NCBI GenBank assembly: GCA_024690695.1
Contig: JAILOS010000075.1
Location: 1-40,937 of the forward strand
Source of the DNA: Oscillospiraceae bacterium
GTDB taxonomy: Bacteria; Bacillota_A; Clostridia; Oscillospirales; Oscillospiraceae
Direction of reading: 5' to 3'
Length of the DNA stretch: 40,937 nucleotides
Shown here: in pieces, positions 6,223-16,384 of the stretch
Layout: the number at the start of each line of letters is the position of its first letter
Position numbering within the stretch: the stretch's first letter is position 1
The notes under the pieces: generated by a model
The model's input: only the letters and a program-made list of their open reading frames with translations
The model's database searches: none
What the model was told of the DNA's origin: nothing
Made by a program: the position numbers and the translations under genes

Positions 6223-9200
6223 ATGAAGCTGTCGAAACGGATTCTATCCCTCTTCATTTCCATATGTATGTGCTTCTCCACGGTCGCGCAGACCGTTCCG
6301 GCTTATGCTGAGGACGGCGCGGGATCGGCGGAGGACGATACCCCCGTTCTTCTTCTCGACGGTGAAAACGAAGACGAAGAGCCCGGGAACGAGGAGCCCG
6401 AAGAAGAGAAAGAACCGGAATCGGAGGACTACGCGGCCGGCATTCCCTTCGAGGAGCTGACCGGCGAGCTTGCCGCCGATCTGGTCAGGATCGCGCGCAG
6501 CCAGCTCGGCTGCGCCGAGGACGGGGAAGACGCCGCCGTCGGCGAGGCGGGCGCGCTTCACGCCAGGTCCCGCTACGGGGCCTGGTACGGCGAGCCCTAC
6601 GCCGAATGGAACGCGATCTTCGTCCTCTACTGTCTTACATACGCTGATTACGCCACAGACACGCTGCCCTTCAACAAGGACGGCGCGCTGTGGCTGGTTT
6701 CGTTCTACGACCGGGAGCTCGTCACCGAGTGGGGCGAAGCGCGCCCGCAGCCCGGAGATCTTGTTTTTACGGAAACCGGGGACGGCGGCGTCCGGGTCGG
6801 GATCGTGTGCGCTCTCGAGGAAACGGAGGACGGCCTTGCGGCGGTGCTGATCGAGGGCGACTGCGAGGGCGAGGTGGCCGAGCGCAGCTGTCTGCTGGAC
6901 GGAGGCGAGCCGATCGCTCTCGTTCGTCTGGAGCAGACGCCCTCCGAAGGGGAATCCGGCGAGGAGCCCGGTGAGGAGCCCGGCGAACGGAGTCAGGCGC
7001 TGACCGACCTGATTGCCGCGCTCCCGCTCGACGCGCTGACCGGCGACTGGGCGAGCGACGCGCTGCTGATCGCGTACAGCCAGCTGGGCTGCGTCGAGAG
7101 CGCGACGGACGTGATCGTCGACGACGAGGGCGAGACGAAGGGCTATACCTGCTACGGCGAGTACTTCGGCCAGCCCTACGGCGACTGGTGCGCCATGTTT
7201 ATCAGCTTCTGCCTCGAGTTCGCCGGCGTGCCGGCCGAGCGCTTCCCGCGCTCGTCCGGCGTCAATCCCTGGATGGACGCGCTGAAGGAGCAGGGGCTGT
7301 ATCGGGAAGCGGGAGCGTATGCTCCGGCGGTCGGCGACCTCGTGTTCTTCTCCGATCCGGCCGACCGTACCGGCCTGCTCGGCGGCCACGTCGGCCTCGT
7401 ATCCGCCGTCGAGACGGCGGAGGGTTCGGTCGTCTGGATCGACGTGATCCAGGGGAACACGGACGATCAGGTCTGCGTGCTGAGCTACGAGAGCGCCGAC
7501 GCGACCATCCTGGGCTACGGAACGCTCGCGGCCGCGCAGGAGAATCGAAGGGCTGCCGCGGACGTCTATACGGACGAAAGCAAAACCGAACGGATAAAGG
7601 ACGGCGTGGCCGTCGAGCTTTTCGGCAGGCTTCCGGAGGGAGCAAGGGCCGAGGCGTTCCCGGCCTCGATCGACGCGGACGAGGGCGTGCGGATCTTTTC
7701 CGCCTGGGATATCTCCCTGCTTGACGCCGAAGGCGGGAGCGTCCAGCCGGAGGGCGGGTCGGTCCTCGTGACAGTCAGAACGCCGGAGGCCGCGGCTGCG
7801 CTCGCGTCCGGCGAGGAGCTCGTGATCTACCACGTCCATGACGGGGAAAAGAAGCTGCTCGACCGGCCGCCCCAGGTGACGGAGACCGGCTTCAGCTTCG
7901 AGACGGATGGCTTCTCGGTGTTCGCGCTGGGCACCGCTCCGTTTACCGGCGACTTTATCCATATCAGCAGCTTTGACCAGCTCCTGCTGATCGGAACCGA
8001 CGCCGCGGTGACGGATACCGACGGAATCGAAGGGGAGCTGGGTCTCGGCGCGCCCGTTTTGGGCGCCGCGGGGGAAACGCTGCGTTACACAAAGGACGCG
8101 CATTACCGGCTGGATAACGACGTCCGTTTCCCGGACGGCAAGGTCTGGGCACTGCCGGAAGGCTTCACGGGCTCGTTCACCGGGCCGGAGGAGGCCGACG
8201 GAACGCGCCTGTACGACCCCGCCAGCGACACGCTTTATATTCAGAACCAATATCAGCTCGCCGTTCTGTCCGCTGCGGACCGGGAGGAATCGCCGGTCAC
8301 GACCGGGGACGCCTCGGCCTCCGGCTTCGGCATGGGACAGTTCCTCTATCCGGAGGGCGAAGCGAGCGGGAAAGCGCTGTGCTACGGCGAGGCGCATCAT
8401 TACTGTCTCTCCGCCGCGTTCCGGATCGACCGCAGCGCGAAGCCTCTTTCGCTGACGAAGCGCGCCCTGACGCGGGCGGCGACGGGGCCGGCCGACTGGG
8501 TCGACGGCCGGGACTATTTCGGCCAGACCTCCGTCGTGATCGACGGCACGACCTATATCCTGATCGGAGACCGTCAGCAGCTTGACGCGATCAACTCGGA
8601 CGCGACGGTCAGAACGAACGTCTGCACGCCGGTTTACAGGGCGACGGAGGGCGCGGTCGAGGTCTATCGCTACGGCAGCGCGGGATTGGGCGACTGGATC
8701 TGGCTGAGCGAGTTCGACGGCTCGAAGACGCTGAGGGACGGCAACGGCTACGGCACTACGGCGGCCGAGGTCCTGGCGAGCTATCAGAGCCTCGCCTCGG
8801 GCGGCGAGCTGATCTATCCCGGCGACGCGGATCTCGTCCGCGTGGACGCTTCGCACGACTTCAGCGAGTCCCCGCTTTTCGACGTGGACAGCAGCGGCTA
8901 TCACCGGCTGGACCGCCCTGGCGGAACGGCGACGAACAGCGGCAGCTCCCGCAATGTTTACTACACGACAAACGTTTCCACGGGTCAGCCGGACATCACG
9001 ACGGCCACGCTGGTTGCCAGCGACCCGACGGACGGGACCTTGAAATACGAAAAAGACGGCCATTACATCGTCTTCCGCGACATTGACATGACCGTGGGCG
9101 CGCTGAACGGGCTGAACTGGAAGCCGCTGATGTTCTGCGGCGAGATGATCGGCGCGAAGACGGCGGACTCGACGGACGTATCGACGCTGTGGGACGCCGG

Positions 9201-12200
9201 GAAGACGACGGTCAACGTCGACGTCTCGAACAAGCCTGTGATCTCCAATATCACTGTCACGCCGATCCTCGACAACGGCAAGCTGAACCTCCAGATTCAG
9301 ACGGGCGTCGGCTTCTTCGGCACGCTCTACGGCGAGTTCAGCGACTCGACCTATTCGAGCAACGCCGTGATCGTGCGCAATATCAAGCTGCAGAACATCG
9401 TCGTCACGAACCAGGCCTCGGATTCGATGGTCCCGCAGACGCTTTTGAGCGGGCTTCTGGCGGGGCTCGGCGCCGTGCTGGGTCTTACGCTGGACGCCCT
9501 GCTGGATCTCATTCTGGGCAAGGTGAACGCGACCGATCTGCAGGGTACGCTTTCAAGCCTGCTCAACGCCCGGGCCAAGGATCCGACGATGCTGGCGACC
9601 GGCGCCTTTGCCGGACGCATTCAGGGGCGGGCCTTCGTCGAAGACTGCGAGGTGGAGAACGCCCAGGTCAACACGGTGCTGACCCGCTTTGAGGGCGAAG
9701 GCCTGACCGAGACGGTCGGGGGCATCCTGGTCACGAAGCATCTGATCGTGGGCAAGGGCGGCTTCGTCGGCTACGTGGAGGGCGAGACCCAGTACGAGGG
9801 CCTCAGCACGGTGCTCGGCGGCCTTACGACGGTGCTGTCGGGCGTGCTGAACATCATCCCCGGCATCGGCCTCGGCGATTTGATCACGATCCTGCTCGGG
9901 AACGCGCTCGACGTGAGCAAGCTGATCCCGACGGGCTACGTCAAGCCTTATATCACCAGCTGCACGGCCAATAACGTCGAGCTGTCCACGGAGGACGGCA
10001 AGTACGGCGTCGGCGGCTTCGTCGGCAGCATGGCGGGCACCGAGATCATCGACTGCTCGGTTATCAACAGCGACGATCTGACCGTCAACGCCGAGGTCTT
10101 CGGCGGCGGCTTCTGCGGCATCGAGCGCGACGCCATCATCCTGACGACGCTGAGCGGGCTCCGGATCGACGTGCTCTCTGCGCTTCATCCGCAGAGCGAG
10201 CTTATCCGGTGCTCGATCAACGACAGCACGGTGCTGGTGGAGGGCGGCTCATATCTCGGCGGCTTCGTCGGTGCGATGGCGAACAGCTACGCCTTCAACG
10301 ATACGGTCGACGCGGAGACGACGCTGACGGTCTCCGGCACGGGCGACAACGTCGGCGGCTTCTGCGGCCGGGCCGAGCTCGGCACGGCCTTGACGACGAG
10401 CGAATTTCTTCCGACGAACGCCGATCTGCTCAGCACCGTGACGGGGCTTCTTGGCGCCCTCGTCGGCCAGAACGACAAGCAGTCCCTGCTGGACATCGCG
10501 GGCGTCGCTCCGTCGGCGATCATGGGCGCGCAGATTTACGGGCCGCTGACCGTCTCCTCCGACGGCTGCTACGTCGGAGGCCTTCTCGGCCGCGGCGACG
10601 GCGCGTATATCACGTCGTCCACCGAGGAAAACATCCGCAAGCTGGCCAAATACGACGACCGGGAGAATAACTCCTCCACCGGCGCCTACACGGTCGCGCT
10701 GCCGATCGCGGCGAGCGAGGGACGGAACAATATCGTCTCCCAGCTCGTAAGCGTCAGCGCGGGACACGGTGAGATGAGCAGCGTCAACGAAGACAAATCC
10801 TTCGTCGGCGGTCTCGCCGGCTATCTGACGACGGCCAACGCCGCCGGACTGGTAAACGGCGCGGTCGGACTGGGCGAGTACATGGGCTTCACGGTCTGCG
10901 ATACGACGATCCGCGGCGCCTCCGGCGGCTATACGGTCACCGGCGACGAGAACTACGCGGGCGGCGGCATCGGCTGGGCGGTCGGCGGCAAGGTGTACGA
11001 CGTGGAGCTGGAGGAGCTTTACAGCGTCGCCGCGCGCAACAACGTCGGCGGCTTCGTCGGCGCGACCGGCCCGGGCGATCTGGCCGGCGGCAACGGTCTG
11101 GACGTCCGGCTGCTCGGCATTTCGCTGATCTCCATCGACAATCTGCTCTCGCTGGCTCAGGGCGTGCGCACGACCTATCTGCGCGCCAACGTCACCGGCG
11201 TCAGCGACGGCTATACGGTGGAGGAGACCGGACGGCGTACAGGGTCGGATCTTTCCAATTACGAGGCAGGCGGCTGGGCGGCGCTGGCGAACAGCGTCCG
11301 CGTCGTGGACTGCCACGCGAACAATCTGAAATCCGTCAAGGCGAACTTCCAGGAGGGCTTTGCCGGCGGCTTCGTCGGCTCTTCCTCGGCGGGCGGCCTC
11401 GCGGGGGCCGTCGCGGACGACGCGAATCTGACGGCTCTGCAGGTCGGACAGCTCGTGAACGCGGTCCCGTACCTCGTCCCGTCCTATGACGGCTGCGACG
11501 TGCATTACGTGGACGGCGGCTTCGTCGAAGGCGACACCGCCGGCGGCTTTGCGGGCGATTTCCAGAGCGGCAAGGTCAACACCTACACGACCGAGGACAA
11601 GAACCCGATCACCGACGGAACCTACAGCGCGGAGCACGCCCCCGGCTACATCAGCGGCATCCCGACGGAAGCCTGGTCGGTCTATAATGTCCACCACGTT
11701 CGCGGAGGGCGCTATGCCGGCGGCTGGGGCGGCAAGGTCTATTCCGGCGCGCTGGTGAGCGCGGGCGGCGGACTGAACGTCCTCGGCGGCGCGGCGAGCG
11801 CGGCGATCAACGCCGATCAGATTCTCGGCGTGGTCAAAGCCTACATCCCGATCGTGAAGTACGCGGGCGTGAACACGCCCTCCGGCTTCTCGGTCTACGC
11901 CGCGCACGATTACGAGGATCCGAGCGCTCCGGCGGTCGACGGCGCGGCCGGCGGCTTCATCGGCTACGGCAGCGGCGTACAGGTTTCGTTCAGCAGGGTC
12001 TACCGGCTCAAGCACGGCAGCCCGACGGAGCCGACCGCGCTGACGGCTGACGATGCGGCGGCCTATTCCCGCTTCGGGATCAAGCCGGACGCGCTGGAAT
12101 CGCAAAACGGCGGCAATTATATGATCTTTGACAACGACCCGGACGAGATCCCCTACGCGGTGGCGGGGGCGATCTACGCGGGCGGCTATATCGGCTGGAT

Positions 12201-15200
12201 GGATATCGGCTCGGCGGCCTCGCTCGGCAAGGGCCTGAAGCTGCTCGGCAGCTCGCTCTCGCTGACGAACGTGCTGGAAGCGCTGAGCGTCGTGGTCTCG
12301 ACGATCGAGCACTCGGACGTCGAGGGCTGTCCCGGCGGCTTCAACGTCGTCGCGTCGAGCCACGTGAATCTCGGCGACGGCGCCTTTGACGACGACGGCG
12401 TCGGCTATGCCGGCGGCTACGCGGGCAAGATCTCCGGCGGGCACATCCAGGACGGCAACGTAAAGCTCTTCTATTATATTATCGGCGAGATCGCGGCCGG
12501 CGGCTACTGCGGCGAGGCGATCCCCGGCGACGTGGCGCACGTGCTGGACAGCGCCTCGCTGAGCCTGCTCGGCACGGTGAACAATCTGGCCTCGCTGGTG
12601 GAGGACTTCGTGCCGACGATCCGCAACAGCGAGACGACCTGCGTTCCCTGCGGCGGCGCGGTGCGCGCCGAGAGCAGCACGAGCGGCAGCATCGTGCGCG
12701 GCATGGCCGGCGGCTATATCGGCCACTGCAAGGGCGCGCAGATCTGGGGCGAAAACAACGACGTCTGGAAAGAAGAAAACAGCGAGCCCGATCCCATCAC
12801 CGGCAAAATGACGCGCGGCGTCTACGTGGGCGTCAAGCGCGAATGCGCCGCCATCAGGATCCGCTCGGTCTACGGCTATGAATACGCCGGCGGTTACTGC
12901 GGACTGATGGAATGCGGCAGCACGGCGCAGACGGGCGGGCTGGATCTCCTCCAGGGGCTTATCAGCGCCGACAATCTCCTCGGCGTTCTGAAAGCCGTAT
13001 ACCCGACGATCAAATACGCGGCGGTTTACGGTCCGCTGCAAAAGACGGACGTGGCGACCTGGAACGCCTGGGTCACCTACGTCGGCAGCCAGGGCCCCTT
13101 CCACCCGGAGCTCGCCGCTCTCGGGACGGTCGGCACGCAGGCTGAGCTCGACGCGGCGATCGAGCGGTTCATCTACGGCACGCACGTCGTCGCCGGAAGA
13201 CACGATTTTGCCAATGCGACGAACACGATCCTGAGCGGCTGCGCGGGCGGCTTCGTCGGCTCGATGCACAGCGGCGTGATCCGCCACGCGAGGGCGGAAA
13301 AGACCAAGCTCGTGTGCGCGATGCGCGCGGCGGGCGGCTTTGCCGGCGAGATGCAGACGAAGGGCGCGGCGGATTTCGGAACGGTGAGCATCACCAGCTT
13401 CCTGCCGCTGAACCTGGGCAATCTGCTCAAGCTGGCGGAGGTCTTCGTCCCCTGCGTCTCGGACGCGGGAACGGAGGCGTACCGGCAGGGCCTCACGGTA
13501 CAGGCCACCGGCGACAAGGACGATCCGGCCGACGGGCGTGAAAACGGCGTCGGCTGCGCGGGCGGCTACGTCGGCGGCGCCTACGGCGGACAGTTCGGCC
13601 GGGAGAACCCCGACACGCACACGATCGAGCGCGTCTGGATCAACGGCCTCAAGGCCGTGCGCGGCACTGACTGCATCGGCGGCTTCGTCGGCAAGAGCGG
13701 CGCGGCCTCCTCGCTGCTGAACGCGGACACGAACCAGGCGAGCGGGGGACTGCTGCAAAGCGTCCTCAACGGGCTGCTCAGCACCCCGTCCGATCTGCTG
13801 AGCCTGCTGGACGCGACGATGGGCACCTTCAAATACGCCGAGGTGACGCCCTCGGACGATACCTGGGGCTTCACCGTGGACGGAGCCTACGACAACGGCG
13901 GCGTCCGGGAGTACGCGAGCTGCGCGGGCGGCTTCGGCGGCTATCTGGAGGCGGCGGTGATCGGAGAGCGGCGGAACGCCTCGGACACGATTACGGTGAC
14001 GGGGCTCCGGCGGGTCGAGGGCGGCCTGTACGCGGGCGGCTTCTTCGGCCTCGCGGACGTGAGCGCCGTGGCGGACGTCGCCAGCGGCGGATCGACGGTC
14101 CTCAATCTGGTGAACCTCGGCAACACGACGCTGCTGGACGCTTTCAGAACCTATATCTATTATTCAACGGTCACCGGCGTGCCCGACGGCATCACGGTGA
14201 CGGCGCATTATGAAGCCTCCGCCGGTACGATGAACCAGTACAAGGTCCTCGGCGGCGCGGGCGGCTTCGGCGGCGGGCTGATGAACGGCACGGTCGAGAA
14301 TTCGACCGTCAACCGCGTCAACCACGTACAGGCGCCGAACTACGCGGGCGGCTTCATCGGTCAGATGGGCAAGAGCGGCGTTCTCAACCTGGATCAGGTT
14401 CAGGTCGAAAACGACAGCTTCCTGGGCAAGATCCTCGGCTTCCTCGGCATTGACCCGAACGTCGACGCGCAGCTTCTGAGCATCGTCGGCTCGACGGTCA
14501 CGAACTGCCGTGCCAACGGCTTCGGCCCCGGCTTCACGGTACGCACGACGACCGTCCAGTCGAGCGCGCACAACGGCAGCGAGAACGAGGCGTTTCTGAC
14601 AGGCTCCTGCGCGGCCGGCTTCGTCGGCTTCGCGGATATCGCGCAGATCGAAAACAGCCACGTGACCGCGCTGAAAACCGTCCACAGCCCCCAGGTCGCG
14701 GCGGGCTTCATCGGCCGGACCTCGGCGGCCTACCTCGCGGAGATCGACGTCGATCTGACGCTGGTCAACGCGCTGCTGACCCTGCTCGAGCCGGTGATTC
14801 AGGTGCTCTACGGCCTTACGACGATCGACCTGATCTCCATCCCGGGCGGCGATCTGCTCGGCCTGAAGCTGCTGGCGGACGGAAACCTCGTCTGGCTGAA
14901 CCTCTTCGGCCTCGAAATCGGCGTTTCGCTGATGGAAAACGATCCGGAGTACGAGGGCAGCTCCGATTCGCTGACGATCATCCTCGGCTCCTCAACGATC
15001 AAGCTCCCGTACAACCGGACCGACGGCTACAACAGCTCCGCGCCGAACGCCTCGATCAATCTGATCGAAGGCAACCGCACCAGCGTGAAGAACTGCACGG
15101 TTACGGGTGTGGATGACGGTTACGACGTCTTCGGCGACGGGACGGGCCAGGATACGGACGGCCCCGGAGACGAATTCGGCTATGCGGGCGGCTTCGTGGG

Positions 15201-16308
15201 CTACAACGAGATGGGCTACTTCTCGCACGACCGCATGTGGCTGTGCGACGTGGTACGCGGGAGCGAAGGCAGGATCGGCCCCTTCGTGGGCCATACGGTT
15301 CCCGGCAGCCGCGGACAGGCGTATCTCGAGGGCAACGACAACCATTACAGCATTTACCGCAATCGGAACGAAGCCTTCGATCATGCGGAAACGGCTGTTG
15401 TGACCTCCGGCGGCGCCCCGGAAGGAACCAGCTTCGCCGCAAGAGTAAACGACAGCGCGGGAGGCAAGGACTACAACCGCTACGACGTGCTGCACTACGA
15501 TATTATCAGGACCTACAATGATCTTAAGGACGCGCAGCAAGCGATACCGGGCGGCACCTACACCGTCGCGCTGTATGCGTGGTACTACCCGACCAAGGCC
15601 GTGCTGATGCTGAATACGGCGCAGAACGAAAACGAAGAGAGCGAGGCCCTTCCGCCGGACGAAATGAAGGACCCCTGCGCTACGACCTTCGATCTGAACG
15701 TCCACAAGAAATGGCGCGACTACAACAACATGTTCAGCACGCGCCCGGCCGCGCTGGAGATCGAGGTCCACGTGATCGACGTCGGCGCCGCGCCGCCGGG
15801 AGAGATCGCCCCGAAGAACCAGCTCGTTCTCGCGGAATATCCCGAGAGCGCCTGGCAGGAGGTCGACTTTGACGATCTGGAGGCGCAGATCCCGGGCTTC
15901 AAGGCAAAATTCGGAGACGAAAACCCGATCGTCCTGACGCTGACGGAGAATCCCGATTCCACGGTCCACTGGGACGGCAGACTCGAGGGTCTCCCGGTCG
16001 CCTACAAGGCGACGGAGCTGATCGACGACGGCCACGGGAATCTGGTTCCGACTCCGGTGACGCATTATCTGCAATACGTCGTGGTTGAGCGCATTCCGAC
16101 GGGCTACAAGCTGCTCCGGTACGAGATCAACGAGAGCACGGCGAGCGTCGTGATCCTCAACGAGCTGGAGAGCGTGGTGCTTCCCTCCACGGGCTACGAC
16201 TGGAGACCCCTTTATCTGTTGGCAGGGCTTCCGCTGCTTCTTGCCGGAATGTCTCTGTTCTGCATATTCAACAGGAAAAAACGCAGAGGGGAGGTTCAAA
16301 ACGAATAG
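6223..16308 (+). CDS. Giant LPSTG-anchored surface protein with two CHAP-like domains and GGFxG repeats
   Basis: 3,361 residues. The start at 6223 is chosen because a signal peptide (MKLSKRILSLFISICMC..., cleavage near AYAED) begins there; the ribosome site is weak. Residues about 83-235 and 275-435 are two CHAP/NlpC-P60-like domains. The second has the WC (Cys323) and GGHVG (His389) pair expected of an amidase or endopeptidase. The first has Asn130 and Arg191 in those places and should be inactive. Residues about 950-3120 are many degenerate units of roughly 150-190 residues built from AGGFVG/YAGGYIG strands, like GLUG-type adhesin repeats, each with a hydrophobic LLxLL segment. A Cna-B-like domain precedes LPSTG (3320-3324), a membrane helix and the basic tail NRKKRR. 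It is likely a sortase-anchored adhesin or pilus-tip protein, first gene of the pilus locus. Confidence 0.88.
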   Translation: MKLSKRILSLFISICMCFSTVAQTVPAYAEDGAGSAEDDTPVLLLDGENEDEEPGNEEPEEEKEPESEDYAAGIPFEELTGELAADLVRIARSQLGCAEDGEDAAVGEAGALHARSRYGAWYGEPYAEWNAIFVLYCLTYADYATDTLPFNKDGALWLVSFYDRELVTEWGEARPQPGDLVFTETGDGGVRVGIVCALEETEDGLAAVLIEGDCEGEVAERSCLLDGGEPIALVRLEQTPSEGESGEEPGEEPGERSQALTDLIAALPLDALTGDWASDALLIAYSQLGCVESATDVIVDDEGETKGYTCYGEYFGQPYGDWCAMFISFCLEFAGVPAERFPRSSGVNPWMDALKEQGLYREAGAYAPAVGDLVFFSDPADRTGLLGGHVGLVSAVETAEGSVVWIDVIQGNTDDQVCVLSYESADATILGYGTLAAAQENRRAAADVYTDESKTERIKDGVAVELFGRLPEGARAEAFPASIDADEGVRIFSAWDISLLDAEGGSVQPEGGSVLVTVRTPEAAAALASGEELVIYHVHDGEKKLLDRPPQVTETGFSFETDGFSVFALGTAPFTGDFIHISSFDQLLLIGTDAAVTDTDGIEGELGLGAPVLGAAGETLRYTKDAHYRLDNDVRFPDGKVWALPEGFTGSFTGPEEADGTRLYDPASDTLYIQNQYQLAVLSAADREESPVTTGDASASGFGMGQFLYPEGEASGKALCYGEAHHYCLSAAFRIDRSAKPLSLTKRALTRAATGPADWVDGRDYFGQTSVVIDGTTYILIGDRQQLDAINSDATVRTNVCTPVYRATEGAVEVYRYGSAGLGDWIWLSEFDGSKTLRDGNGYGTTAAEVLASYQSLASGGELIYPGDADLVRVDASHDFSESPLFDVDSSGYHRLDRPGGTATNSGSSRNVYYTTNVSTGQPDITTATLVASDPTDGTLKYEKDGHYIVFRDIDMTVGALNGLNWKPLMFCGEMIGAKTADSTDVSTLWDAGKTTVNVDVSNKPVISNITVTPILDNGKLNLQIQTGVGFFGTLYGEFSDSTYSSNAVIVRNIKLQNIVVTNQASDSMVPQTLLSGLLAGLGAVLGLTLDALLDLILGKVNATDLQGTLSSLLNARAKDPTMLATGAFAGRIQGRAFVEDCEVENAQVNTVLTRFEGEGLTETVGGILVTKHLIVGKGGFVGYVEGETQYEGLSTVLGGLTTVLSGVLNIIPGIGLGDLITILLGNALDVSKLIPTGYVKPYITSCTANNVELSTEDGKYGVGGFVGSMAGTEIIDCSVINSDDLTVNAEVFGGGFCGIERDAIILTTLSGLRIDVLSALHPQSELIRCSINDSTVLVEGGSYLGGFVGAMANSYAFNDTVDAETTLTVSGTGDNVGGFCGRAELGTALTTSEFLPTNADLLSTVTGLLGALVGQNDKQSLLDIAGVAPSAIMGAQIYGPLTVSSDGCYVGGLLGRGDGAYITSSTEENIRKLAKYDDRENNSSTGAYTVALPIAASEGRNNIVSQLVSVSAGHGEMSSVNEDKSFVGGLAGYLTTANAAGLVNGAVGLGEYMGFTVCDTTIRGASGGYTVTGDENYAGGGIGWAVGGKVYDVELEELYSVAARNNVGGFVGATGPGDLAGGNGLDVRLLGISLISIDNLLSLAQGVRTTYLRANVTGVSDGYTVEETGRRTGSDLSNYEAGGWAALANSVRVVDCHANNLKSVKANFQEGFAGGFVGSSSAGGLAGAVADDANLTALQVGQLVNAVPYLVPSYDGCDVHYVDGGFVEGDTAGGFAGDFQSGKVNTYTTEDKNPITDGTYSAEHAPGYISGIPTEAWSVYNVHHVRGGRYAGGWGGKVYSGALVSAGGGLNVLGGAASAAINADQILGVVKAYIPIVKYAGVNTPSGFSVYAAHDYEDPSAPAVDGAAGGFIGYGSGVQVSFSRVYRLKHGSPTEPTALTADDAAAYSRFGIKPDALESQNGGNYMIFDNDPDEIPYAVAGAIYAGGYIGWMDIGSAASLGKGLKLLGSSLSLTNVLEALSVVVSTIEHSDVEGCPGGFNVVASSHVNLGDGAFDDDGVGYAGGYAGKISGGHIQDGNVKLFYYIIGEIAAGGYCGEAIPGDVAHVLDSASLSLLGTVNNLASLVEDFVPTIRNSETTCVPCGGAVRAESSTSGSIVRGMAGGYIGHCKGAQIWGENNDVWKEENSEPDPITGKMTRGVYVGVKRECAAIRIRSVYGYEYAGGYCGLMECGSTAQTGGLDLLQGLISADNLLGVLKAVYPTIKYAAVYGPLQKTDVATWNAWVTYVGSQGPFHPELAALGTVGTQAELDAAIERFIYGTHVVAGRHDFANATNTILSGCAGGFVGSMHSGVIRHARAEKTKLVCAMRAAGGFAGEMQTKGAADFGTVSITSFLPLNLGNLLKLAEVFVPCVSDAGTEAYRQGLTVQATGDKDDPADGRENGVGCAGGYVGGAYGGQFGRENPDTHTIERVWINGLKAVRGTDCIGGFVGKSGAASSLLNADTNQASGGLLQSVLNGLLSTPSDLLSLLDATMGTFKYAEVTPSDDTWGFTVDGAYDNGGVREYASCAGGFGGYLEAAVIGERRNASDTITVTGLRRVEGGLYAGGFFGLADVSAVADVASGGSTVLNLVNLGNTTLLDAFRTYIYYSTVTGVPDGITVTAHYEASAGTMNQYKVLGGAGGFGGGLMNGTVENSTVNRVNHVQAPNYAGGFIGQMGKSGVLNLDQVQVENDSFLGKILGFLGIDPNVDAQLLSIVGSTVTNCRANGFGPGFTVRTTTVQSSAHNGSENEAFLTGSCAAGFVGFADIAQIENSHVTALKTVHSPQVAAGFIGRTSAAYLAEIDVDLTLVNALLTLLEPVIQVLYGLTTIDLISIPGGDLLGLKLLADGNLVWLNLFGLEIGVSLMENDPEYEGSSDSLTIILGSSTIKLPYNRTDGYNSSAPNASINLIEGNRTSVKNCTVTGVDDGYDVFGDGTGQDTDGPGDEFGYAGGFVGYNEMGYFSHDRMWLCDVVRGSEGRIGPFVGHTVPGSRGQAYLEGNDNHYSIYRNRNEAFDHAETAVVTSGGAPEGTSFAARVNDSAGGKDYNRYDVLHYDIIRTYNDLKDAQQAIPGGTYTVALYAWYYPTKAVLMLNTAQNENEESEALPPDEMKDPCATTFDLNVHKKWRDYNNMFSTRPAALEIEVHVIDVGAAPPGEIAPKNQLVLAEYPESAWQEVDFDDLEAQIPGFKAKFGDENPIVLTLTENPDSTVHWDGRLEGLPVAYKATELIDDGHGNLVPTPVTHYLQYVVVERIPTGYKLLRYEINESTASVVILNELESVVLPSTGYDWRPLYLLAGLPLLLAGMSLFCIFNRKKRRGEVQNE

Positions 16309-16384
16309 CGAAAATGCAGGAAGCGGCAGCCATCAACAGTTGATTGAAAAGCAAAAAAACAAAAATAAGAAAGGAAAGTGCACC

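Noticed and set aside
10249..13758. Open frame of 1,169 codons on the minus strand inside the giant surface gene
   Set aside because: Antisense shadow of a GC-rich gene. Composition is Arg/Ala/Asp-rich with no domain, while the plus frame has a signal peptide, repeats and sorting signal.
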